A stretch of DNA of 64,000 nt from Streptomyces viridiviolaceus (GTDB taxonomy: Bacteria > Actinomycetota > Actinomycetes > Streptomycetales > Streptomycetaceae): contig NZ_BMWA01000016.1 in the NCBI RefSeq assembly GCF_014650995.1, positions 144,678-208,677 of the forward strand. Direction: 5' to 3'. Shown one piece after another: positions 16,433 through 23,860 of the stretch (the stretch's first letter is position 1; each line of letters opens with the position of its first letter). The notes under the pieces are model-generated. The model had not been told where the DNA came from, did not search any database, and was given only the letters and a program-made list of their open reading frames with translations. The translations under genes were made by a program, and so were the position numbers.

Positions 16433-18115
16433 TCAGCCCTTCGAGGGGGAGGAGGGCCCGGTGGTGCCCGCCTTGCGGAGTTCGGCACGCCGGATCTTGC
16501 CGCTCTGGGTCTTGGGCAGGTCGGCGATGAAGTGGATCTGCCGGGGGCACTTGTAGGCCGCCAGGCGGTCGCGGGAGAAGGCGATCAGTTCCTCCTGTGT
16601 GAGGCTCCGACCCGACTTGAGCGAGACGTAGGCGACGACCGTCTCGCCGCGGTAGTCATCCGGCTCCCCGACGACGGCGGCTTCGTGCACCGACGGGTGC
16701 TCGTACAGTGCGTCCTCGACCTCACGCGGCCAGACCTTGTACCCGGACACATTGATCTGGTCCTTCAGCCGGTCCACGAGGTAGACCCAGCCCTGCTCGT
16801 CGATGATGGCGACATCGCCGGTACGCAGTCGACCCCCAGACATCGTCTGCTCGGTGGCCTCGGGCTTTCCCCAGTACCCGGGCACCACCTGGGGCCCGCT
16901 GAGCTCGAGCTCGCCCTGATCCCCGCTGGGCACGGGATTGCCGTGCAGATCGACGACGCGGGCCGTGAGGTGCGGCAGCGCCATCCCGATCGACAACGTC
17001 CCGCTCGGCAGATGGACCGGTGCCTTGCGTGCCGGCGGCACGGCGATGACAGCAGAGGTCGTCTCGGTCATCCCGTAGGCGTTGTGAATGTAGATGCCGA
17101 ACCGCTGCTGGAAACGCTCGACGGTCGCCGGCGGGATCGGCGCACCCCCGGAATACACGGTCTTCACCGACGCGAAGTGCCGCGGCTCGGCCTGCGGCAG
17201 CTCGTAGATCGCGTTGTACGCCGTGATGGAGCCGATGGTGAAGGTCACGCCGTGCTCGGCGAAGGCTTCCAGGGCGACTTCGGGGTGGAACCGGCCGGCG
17301 AGGACGAGTGTGGTGTTGGTGAGCAGCGAGATCGTCGCGTTGACCACGGCGCCGGTGATGTGGAACAGCGGGGCGATGGCGAGGACGACGTCCCCGTCGC
17401 TCAAGCCGGTCCACGCCGCGCAGGTCCCCACCACACTGAGGACGTTGCCGTGGGTGTTCATGGCGCCCTTCGGCGGCCCGGTCGTCCCGGAGGTGTAGGT
17501 AAGGAACGCGACGTCGTCGCGGCTCAGCTGAACCGGTGTGGGCCGGCAGCCGGCGAACTCCTCGATCAGCGTGACGAGATCGCCGTCCGGCGCCGGGGCG
17601 GGGCGCTCTGTCGTCGCGAAGACCCGCGGGTCGTTCCGGGACTGGTAATCCAGCGCCGACGTGCTGATCAACCACTGGACCGTGCTTCCCGCCAGGGTGC
17701 CCAGCGTTTCCTGGACGTCGGTGTCCGCGCAGACCACACCGACCGCCCCGGCGTCGTCGATGATCCGGCGTAGCTCCTGCCGCCGGTACATCGGGTTGAG
17801 ACCCAGTGCCGTGGCCCCCAGCTTCCACAGGGCCAGCAGTACGAGCGCGTACTGCGGGACGTTCTGCAGACAGACGCCGACGCGGTCACCGCGGCCGGTC
17901 CCGCGGGCCTCGAACACGGCGGCCAGGGCGTCCGACGCCGCGTCCACCTCCTGCACGGACATCACGCCGTCGAAGTAGCGCATCGCCGTGGCAGCCGGGT
18001 TCATCGCCACGCGGGCAGCCCATGCGGCCACGAGCGAGTCGTGAGCACCCGCCGTCTGCGCTTCGACATCTGTGGGGAGCAACGAACCCCACGAGGGGTC
18101 TTCAGGAACTGTCAC
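16433..18115 (-). CDS. AMP-forming acyl-CoA ligase
   Basis: This 560-residue ANL-superfamily enzyme has the P-loop-like LTYTSGTTGPPKGAMNTHGN, the adenine motif NAYGMTETTS, the RTGDVAIIDEQGWVYLVDR hinge, INVSGYKVWPREVE and the C-terminal catalytic lysine in KTQSGKIRR. It activates a carboxylic acid to acyl-CoA via an acyl-adenylate. The GTG start at 18115 follows GGGAGGGAC. It is the first gene of a five-gene operon (ligase, SDR, ACAD, kinase, transporter), expressed from a region holding two TetR palindromes. The substrate is not readable; in the matching lva pathway this step makes levulinyl-CoA. Confidence 0.88.
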   Translation of the reverse strand: MTVPEDPSWGSLLPTDVEAQTAGAHDSLVAAWAARVAMNPAATAMRYFDGVMSVQEVDAASDALAAVFEARGTGRGDRVGVCLQNVPQYALVLLALWKLGATALGLNPMYRRQELRRIIDDAGAVGVVCADTDVQETLGTLAGSTVQWLISTSALDYQSRNDPRVFATTERPAPAPDGDLVTLIEEFAGCRPTPVQLSRDDVAFLTYTSGTTGPPKGAMNTHGNVLSVVGTCAAWTGLSDGDVVLAIAPLFHITGAVVNATISLLTNTTLVLAGRFHPEVALEAFAEHGVTFTIGSITAYNAIYELPQAEPRHFASVKTVYSGGAPIPPATVERFQQRFGIYIHNAYGMTETTSAVIAVPPARKAPVHLPSGTLSIGMALPHLTARVVDLHGNPVPSGDQGELELSGPQVVPGYWGKPEATEQTMSGGRLRTGDVAIIDEQGWVYLVDRLKDQINVSGYKVWPREVEDALYEHPSVHEAAVVGEPDDYRGETVVAYVSLKSGRSLTQEELIAFSRDRLAAYKCPRQIHFIADLPKTQSGKIRRAELRKAGTTGPSSPSKG

Positions 18116-18155
18116 TACTCGTCCCTCCTGCCCACGGCATACGCAGGCAACGGCT

Positions 18156-18173
18156 ACCGAGCGCTCGCTCGGT
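18156..18173. promoter_or_regulatory. TetR palindrome 1 of the CoA-ligase operon
   Basis: ACCGAGCGCTCGCTCGGT, an 18-bp palindrome with one mismatched pair, 41 bp upstream of the ligase start. It pairs with the perfect copy at 18197; the centres are 41 bp apart, about four helical turns, so dimers would bind one face. Confidence 0.8.
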
Positions 18174-18196
18174 TCGCGATGTGCGACGATAGGGCT

Positions 18197-18214
18197 ACCG
18201 AGCGATCGCTCGGT
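18197..18214. promoter_or_regulatory. TetR palindrome 2 (perfect 18 bp)
   Basis: ACCGAGCGATCGCTCGGT reads identically on both strands. It lies between the divergent ligase and TetR genes, and is the likely autoregulatory site. Confidence 0.82.
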
Positions 18215-18328
18215 GAAGGATTGATGTGGCAGGAGCACCGTGTCAAGAGGTCTGCCGTCGGCACGGAGCCTGGCGACGCTGCATACTGGCGTGCCGATGC
18301 GATGAAGATCCAGGGCAAGGGGAGCGCT

Positions 18329-18955
18329 GTGACCAAGACGGATGCCGGGGCGGACTGGAGAACATACTCAGGCAGCGGACTGCCGCCCATCCTCGAGACC
18401 GCGCTGGCCTGCTTCATGGAGCACGGCTACCACGGGACGACGATCCGGACGGTAGCCGCCCGGGCGGAACTCTCCGTGCCGGGGCTGTACTACCACTACG
18501 CGTCGAAACAGGCATTGCTCGTCGCGATCGTCTCCTACGCCATGGACGACCTCTGGGCACGCAGCACCGCCGCCCTGGAGGAGGCCGGCAACGACGTCCA
18601 GCGGAAGCTGGAACTGCTCGTGGAATGCCTCGTGCTCTTCCACGCCCACCGGCGGGGCCTCGCCTTCATCGCCTACAGCGAGATCCGCAGCCTCACCGGA
18701 GAAGCCCGCACCACCTACATCGCTGCCCGTGACCGCCAGCAGCGACTGATGGACCACGTGATCGAGGAGGGTGTGGCACAAGGCGTCTTCGCCACCGCGT
18801 ACCCCCGTGAGGTCAGCAGAGCGATCGTCACCATGTGCACGGGCGTTTCACAGTGGTACCACGCAGAAGGCGAGCACACCCCCCAAGAACTCGCAAAGCG
18901 GTACTGCGACATGACACGTATGACTGTGGGCGCACTGTCACCTTCCCGGTCCTGA
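18329..18955 (+). CDS. TetR-family regulator of the CoA-ligase operon
   Basis: A 208-residue protein with the HTH at about 22-60 (MEHGYHGTTIRTVAARAELS, then GLYYHYASKQALLVAIV) and a TetR_C_17/FadR-like ligand domain (HRRGLAFIAYSEIRSLTGEA). The GTG start at 18329 has AAGGGGAG four bases upstream; earlier in-frame ATGs (18224, 18302) lack good sites. It is divergent from the operon with two 18-bp palindromes between. Regulators of this type over acyl-CoA genes usually release DNA on binding an acyl-CoA, here perhaps the ligase product (inference). Confidence 0.88.
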   Translation: MTKTDAGADWRTYSGSGLPPILETALACFMEHGYHGTTIRTVAARAELSVPGLYYHYASKQALLVAIVSYAMDDLWARSTAALEEAGNDVQRKLELLVECLVLFHAHRRGLAFIAYSEIRSLTGEARTTYIAARDRQQRLMDHVIEEGVAQGVFATAYPREVSRAIVTMCTGVSQWYHAEGEHTPQELAKRYCDMTRMTVGALSPSRS

Positions 18956-19697
18956 AGGACTGAGCTCGTTGTCCTGGTCGGGGGACAAGTGAATTGTGGC
19001 CGGCTGGCGTTCAGGAGACGGTGAAGGGGCGCGAGGTACCGGGAACGTGTCGATTGCTCCGGTCAGCCAGTCGCCGTCGTAGGGATAACGCGCCCCGCTG
19101 CCGCACCGATGACACCATCTGGCGCGACTTCTGGACTCTGGCCGACCACTGCGGCGGCAAGCGCGCGCGAAACCTCGTCGAGACGCCCTCCCAGAGTGAG
19201 GAAGTGGAAGTCGTCGCCGGGATGGCCTGCAACATCACACCCGCAGCGGCACGCCGCTACTCACCTCGCCCCGGCGTCCGTCCTCTCGATCGACGGCCAC
19301 CCCGACTCGACCGTCGCCGTGGCCCACCGCTTCAACCAACTGAATCCAATCGTCGCCGCATTCGGGGCTTCGGTATGCCGCTCCGGGACGACTGACAGTC
19401 GTGTCCGGCCCGTCCAGGTGGGCTGCGCCCGGCCTGGTCCGCGGCAAGGAAAATCAAGATGGGCGCCGGATCAGCCGGGCTCCAGGGACGGCGGCGCTCC
19501 CTCCGAAGGTGATCGGCGTGCTCGCGAGCCGACGCTCGGCGGCGCTCCTGTCCGTCCTCGACCCCGCCGACGGCTGAGGCGGTGCGAGCACTCAGTGGGC
19601 CCTGTGGTCGGGTTGCGAGGGGCGTATGAGGCGCAAACCCTTGGAACCAAGCATCGATATGGACAGGGCGAACGTGTGCCCGTGACATGGAGTGGAC
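18956..19697. other. Gene-poor 740-bp interval with possible coding relics
   Basis: Around 19105-19290 one plus frame reads TIWRDFWTLADHCGGKRARN followed by LVETPSQSEEVEVVAGMA, which looks like true protein sequence, but it has no start, shifts frame and stops. I cannot assign it to a family. The rest shows nothing. Confidence 0.4.
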
Positions 19698-20672
19698 ATG
19701 ACCGATCTTCCTCCTCCGATCACTCCCTACCTCGAACCCGCGGCGAAGGAGCTGTGCGAGGCGACGGACCCGCATCCTCGGATCTATGAGGTCCCACCGG
19801 AGCAGGGCCGGGACATCCTGCTCGGCCTGCAGAGCGACCCCAGCGTGCCGCGCCCGGAGGTCGACGAGGAGTGGGTCGACGTGGATGCGGGCGAGTGGGG
19901 GACGGTCCGCACGCGCATCATCCGGCCCAAGGGATCGACGGGGCCTCTGCCGGTGGTCTTCTACATCCACGGCGCCGGCTGGGTCTTCGGCGACGACAAG
20001 ACCCACGACCGGCTCTTCCGCGAGCTCGCCGTGGGCGCCGGGGCGGCGGGCGTCTTCCCGGTCTACGACCGAGCGCCCGAGGCGAAGTACCCCACCCAGG
20101 TCGAGCAGAACTACGCCGTGGGGCAATGGGTGCTGGAGCACGGCGCGGAGCACGGCCTGGACACCTCGCGGATCGCCGTCACCGGCGAGTCGGTGGGCGG
20201 CTGTATGTCGGCGGTGTTCGCGCTGATGAACAAGGAGCGCGGCGGGATCGACCTCAAGGCGCAGGTCCTGCTCTACCCGGTCACCAACGCCGACTTCGAC
20301 ACCCCGTCCTACCTGCAGTTCGCCGAGCACTACTACCTCACCCGCGACGGCATGAAATGGTTCTGGGACCAGTACACATCCGACCCCGCCCAGCGCGCCG
20401 AGGTGCACGCCTCCCCGCTCCAGGCCTCCCTGGACCAGCTCAAGGGCCTGCCCACCACGCTGGTCATCACCGACGAGGCCGACGTCCTGCGGGACGAGGG
20501 CGAGCAGTACGCCAACAAGCTCCGCGAGGCCGGTGTGGACGTCACCTCGGTCCGCGTGGCGGGCATGGTTCACGACTTCCTCCTCTTGGACAGCCTGCGC
20601 GACACCCGCGCAGCCAACGTCGCCCGCAAACTCGCCGTCGACGTCCTGCGGACGGCCCTCCACGACAGCTGA
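19698..20672 (+). CDS. Alpha/beta hydrolase, hormone-sensitive-lipase family
   Basis: The 324-residue protein has the HSL oxyanion motif as HGAGW (91-95), nucleophile Ser165 in GESVGG, an acid in VITDEADVLRDEG and a late His in AGMVHDFL. The oxyanion motif is HGAG, a common variant of HGGG. It hydrolyses short esters or lactones in the cytosol; no signal peptide is present. ATG 19698 follows GGAG by five bases. It precedes the decayed decarboxylase copy and the quinone reductase on the same strand, so it likely belongs to the same catabolic region as the OYE genes. Confidence 0.85.
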   Translation: MTDLPPPITPYLEPAAKELCEATDPHPRIYEVPPEQGRDILLGLQSDPSVPRPEVDEEWVDVDAGEWGTVRTRIIRPKGSTGPLPVVFYIHGAGWVFGDDKTHDRLFRELAVGAGAAGVFPVYDRAPEAKYPTQVEQNYAVGQWVLEHGAEHGLDTSRIAVTGESVGGCMSAVFALMNKERGGIDLKAQVLLYPVTNADFDTPSYLQFAEHYYLTRDGMKWFWDQYTSDPAQRAEVHASPLQASLDQLKGLPTTLVITDEADVLRDEGEQYANKLREAGVDVTSVRVAGMVHDFLLLDSLRDTRAANVARKLAVDVLRTALHDS

Positions 20673-20783
20673 GACGCCCGCATCCGTCCCGGCGCTCCCG
20701 CGTGACGCGCGTGTACGGCCCGGGCCCCCAACGCCTGCGTGGCAGAGGTGGGCCCGCGAGCCGCGTGAATGCTCGGCTGAGCT

Positions 20784-21120
20784 GACCGTCCGACTCACCG
20801 GCGGTCCGTCCCGAAGGGCGGACCGTACGACCGGTACCGGATGGACACCGACCTCGACGAGGTCGCCCGGGACTCTCGCCTCACCGCCGTGCACTTCTTT
20901 CGGCAGCTGCCAAGACCACCAGGGTCGATTCCCCGATCGGCCCCACCCTCGCCCCGAACTTCTCCTGCACCGCCTCGGCCGCGCGGTTGACGATGCTCGC
21001 GCCTTTTCGGGCGATCCGCACCCGGTGGCCCGAGGAGCCGACGATCAAACCATTCAGCTCGGTGTGATGGCGAAGGGTCAGACTGCCGTGCACATGCCGG
21101 TTCTCACCCGCGCCGAGTGC
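20784..21120 (+). pseudogene. Decayed acetoacetate decarboxylase-family copy
   Basis: Three frames together match the intact gene at 8169-9089: PKGGPYDRYRMDTDLDEVAR (from 20812), RVDSPIGPTLAPNFSC and ARLTMLAPFRAIRTRWPEEP (after a shift near 20910), then QTIQLGVMAKGQTAVHMPVL (after another shift near 21045). About 184 codons are missing between PEEP and QTIQ, including the GYGFPKW active-site lysine, so it is dead. It is on the opposite strand to its intact paralogue and directly upstream of promoter site D. Confidence 0.85.
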
Positions 21121-21136
21121 GGTGCACCGCCTCATG

Positions 21137-21186
21137 TTGACATCGCTCACTCCCTCAGCCTAATGTGTGCAGCGTAAACATTGAGC
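21137..21186 (+). promoter_or_regulatory. Shared promoter/operator, site D (quinone reductase)
   Basis: TTGACA (21137-21142), 18-bp spacer, TAATGT (21161-21166), then GTGCAGCGTAAACATTGAG. It aligns with sites A-C; the upstream ACATT half-site is degenerate here. It points toward the gene at 21343. Confidence 0.7.
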
Positions 21187-21342
21187 TCTCTGGTCCCGGC
21201 TCAAGGATCGGATGCCAGTTCCTCGCGGCTGCGGCCTGGCCTTTTCGGCCTGTTCCGCCGGTGTCGCACCTTTGCCGAGGCCGGACCGCCGCGCTTGCCT
21301 CGGGCAGGAGAGCCCTCCACGCGGCCATTTGAACGGAGCGCC

Positions 21343-22302
21343 ATGAAGGCTGTATCGATCAAGGAACCCGGTGGTCCCGAGGTCCTGGAATGGATCGAGG
21401 TCGCAGACCCGACGCCCGCCGTCGGCGAGGTGGTCATCGACGTGGTGGCCAGTGCCCTGAACCGGGCGGACGTCATGCAGAGGTGGGGCCTCTACCCCCT
21501 GGCCCCGGGCACGTCGCCATACCCGGGACTGGAGGTGTCGGGCCGTATCAGCGCCCTCGGCGAGGGAGTGACCGGCTGGCAGCTGGGTGACGAGGTCTGC
21601 GCGCTGCTGACGGGCGGCGGCTATGCGGAGAAGGTCGCCGTCCCCGCGGGACAACTGCTCACGGTGCCCCAGGGGATCGGGCTGATCGAGGCCGCGGGCC
21701 TGCCGGAAGTGACCGCGACGGTGTGGTCCAACATCGTCATGACCGCAGGGCTGAAGGCGGGCGAGACCCTCCTCGTGCACGGTGGGGCCGGAGGCGTCGG
21801 CACCATGGCGATCCAGATCGCCAAGGCGCTGGGTGCTCGTGTCGTTACCACCGTCGGTGGACCTGAGAAGGTGGCGCGGGCGCGTGAGCTGGGTGCCGAC
21901 GTGGCGATCGACTACCGCACGCAGGACTTCGCCGAGTTCGGCCCGTACGACGTGATCCTCGATGTCATCGGCGGCGCTTACCTCGAACGCAACATTCAGT
22001 CCCTGGCCGCTGACGGACGCCTGGTCGTCATCGGCCTGCAGAACGGCCTGGTCGGCCAGCTCAACCTGGCCGACCTGGTGTTCAAGCGCATCTCCGTCCA
22101 CGGCACCACGTTGCGCACCCGGTCCGCAGAGGACAAGGCCGCCATCGTCGCCGAGGTCGAGAAGAAGGTCTGGCCGATGATCGAGAGCGGCACCGTGCAG
22201 CTGCTCATCGACCAGACAGTCCCCATGGCCGAGGCCGCCGAGGCACACCGGCTCATGGAGGCAGGTGGGCACATCGGCAAGATCTTGCTGGTGAACGGCT
22301 GA
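21343..22302 (+). CDS. NAD(P)H-quinone oxidoreductase, zinc-less MDR family
   Basis: A 319-residue enzyme of the TIGR02824 type. It has an N-terminal GroES-like domain (KAVSIKEPGGPEVLEW, NRADVMQRWGLYP, PGLEVSGRI) and a Rossmann domain with VHGGAGGVGTMAIQIAKALGA. No structural or catalytic zinc cysteines are seen, as usual for the quinone reductase/enoyl reductase branch. It transfers hydride from NADPH to quinones or enones. ATG 21343 has GGAG eight bases before. It lies about 160 bp after shared promoter D and so is likely co-regulated with the OYE and decarboxylase operons. Confidence 0.88.
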   Translation: MKAVSIKEPGGPEVLEWIEVADPTPAVGEVVIDVVASALNRADVMQRWGLYPLAPGTSPYPGLEVSGRISALGEGVTGWQLGDEVCALLTGGGYAEKVAVPAGQLLTVPQGIGLIEAAGLPEVTATVWSNIVMTAGLKAGETLLVHGGAGGVGTMAIQIAKALGARVVTTVGGPEKVARARELGADVAIDYRTQDFAEFGPYDVILDVIGGAYLERNIQSLAADGRLVVIGLQNGLVGQLNLADLVFKRISVHGTTLRTRSAEDKAAIVAEVEKKVWPMIESGTVQLLIDQTVPMAEAAEAHRLMEAGGHIGKILLVNG

Positions 22303-22359
22303 AGCACACCACAGCGGGTGCCGACGTGCCGGGGAACGGTCCTCGTCCTCGACGGACGG

Positions 22360-22433
22360 AACAGCGGGCCGCTGTTGATGGGTCAAGAGGGCCGGCACGT
22401 TCCTCCCGGCATCGGACCCAGCGGCCCGCTGTT
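22360..22433. repeat. 74-bp nested inverted repeat
   Basis: AACAGCGGGCCGCTG (22360-22374) and its exact reverse complement (22419-22433) enclose further pairing (GGGTC/GACCC and GCCGG/CCGGC). It lies between two plus-strand genes and could be a strong terminator or a small mobile or regulatory element. There is no U tract. Confidence 0.65.
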
Positions 22434-22642
22434 TGCGGTCGCCCAAAGGCCCGGTCCTGGGTGAGGGCGATGTGCGGCACCGACGTCCTGGCCGCCCACC
22501 GGTGCGGCCTCAGAACGTCACTCACGGTCAGATCCGGTGCCCCGGCCCGCCTCCTGCCCTCGCGCAGCCGCCTCCAAGACCCTGGCCGAACACCAGCCCC
22601 GCCCCCTCCCACATGCGCCCCGAGGGCGACAGAAGGAATCCC

Positions 22643-23722
22643 ATGGACACCCAAATCGATCTGAGTACCCTGCCTGTCGACGTAAGCGCACCGGCCCTGG
22701 TCACCGGCGCCACCGGTTACGTCGCCGGCTGGATCGTGAAGGGCCTGCTCGACGCCGGGGTCACCGTCCACGCCGCCGTCCGAGATCCGCGCAACACGGG
22801 CAAGGTGCAGCACCTTCTCGACGCCGCCGACGCCTCACCCGGGACGCTGCGCCTGTTCGCCTCCGACCTGCTGCATGACGACTCCTACACGGAGGCCATG
22901 CAGGGGTGCCGGATCGTGATCCACACCGCCTCACCGTTCGTCCGGTCTGTGCGGGATCCTCAACGCGACCTCGTCGACCCGGCCGTGCGCGGCACTCGCA
23001 ACGTGCTCGGCACCGCGAACGAGGTCGGCAGCGTCGAGCGGGTGGTGCTCACCAGCTCGTTCGCCGCGATGATCGGCGACGCCCAGGACATCCTCAAGGT
23101 CCCGGGCCGGATCGTGACCGAGGAGACCTGGAACACGACGTCGTCGCTGACCCGCGAGCCCTACAGTTACTCCAAGACCCTGGCCGAGCAGGAGGCGTGG
23201 CGGATCGCCCAGGCGCAGGACCGGTGGCGCCTCGTCACCATCAACCCCGGCCTGGTCATCGGACCTGCCCTCAACGCCGCCCCGACCAGCGAGAGCTTCA
23301 CCATCGCCAAGGAGATGGCGAGCGGCAAGATGCGGCTCGGCGCCCCCCGCATAGCGCTGACCGTCGTCGACGTCCGCGAGGTGGCCTACGCGCACCTGGC
23401 GGCCGCATTCCTGCCCCACGCGCGGGGCCGCCACCTCGTCGCGGCGGAGAGCACCGACATCGTCGATCTCGGCCGCAGGCTCCTTCCCGCCTACGGGGCG
23501 CAGTACGCGCTGCCCCGCCGTGCGCTGCCCAAGACCCTCGCCCTCGCACTCGCGCCGGCGGCCGGACTCGAACGCGCATACCTGCGGCGCAACATCGGTT
23601 TCGACCTGCGGGCCGACACCTCCAAGAGCCGCCATGCCCTGGGCGTGCGCTACCGGCCTGCCCAACAGTCCATGGAAGAGATGTTCGGTCAGCTCGTCGG
23701 ATCCGAGACGCTGAACCGATGA
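22643..23722 (+). CDS. Extended SDR, NAD-dependent epimerase/aldehyde (dihydroflavonol-type) reductase
   Basis: The 359-residue protein has the extended-SDR glycine motif LVTGATGYVAGWIVKGLLDA at about 19-38, the VIHTASPF strand, VLTSSFAA and the catalytic PYSYSKTLAEQEAW (Tyr/Lys). This is the dihydroflavonol 4-reductase/cinnamoyl-CoA reductase/yeast Gre2-like group, which reduces aldehydes or ketones with NADPH. ATG 22643 follows AGAAGGA. It may be cotranscribed with the quinone reductase, but 340 bp with a strong hairpin separate them. Confidence 0.82.
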   Translation: MDTQIDLSTLPVDVSAPALVTGATGYVAGWIVKGLLDAGVTVHAAVRDPRNTGKVQHLLDAADASPGTLRLFASDLLHDDSYTEAMQGCRIVIHTASPFVRSVRDPQRDLVDPAVRGTRNVLGTANEVGSVERVVLTSSFAAMIGDAQDILKVPGRIVTEETWNTTSSLTREPYSYSKTLAEQEAWRIAQAQDRWRLVTINPGLVIGPALNAAPTSESFTIAKEMASGKMRLGAPRIALTVVDVREVAYAHLAAAFLPHARGRHLVAAESTDIVDLGRRLLPAYGAQYALPRRALPKTLALALAPAAGLERAYLRRNIGFDLRADTSKSRHALGVRYRPAQQSMEEMFGQLVGSETLNR

Positions 23723-23860
23723 GGCTGGGAACATGCCCGAAAGGGAAGTGAACCTGTGCCCGGCAGGTACGGAAACCGCACCGGAGGGGCCTCGGACCGG
23801 GGCAACCGGCCGCTGGAGCCGCACCAGGGGGAAGACGGGCATGCCTGTTCCGACGTGCCG

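Noticed and set aside
19332..20894. Long minus-strand frame of about 520 codons opposite the HSL hydrolase
   Set aside because: It is antisense to a gene with clear motifs, has no ribosome binding site or domain, and arises from the high GC content.
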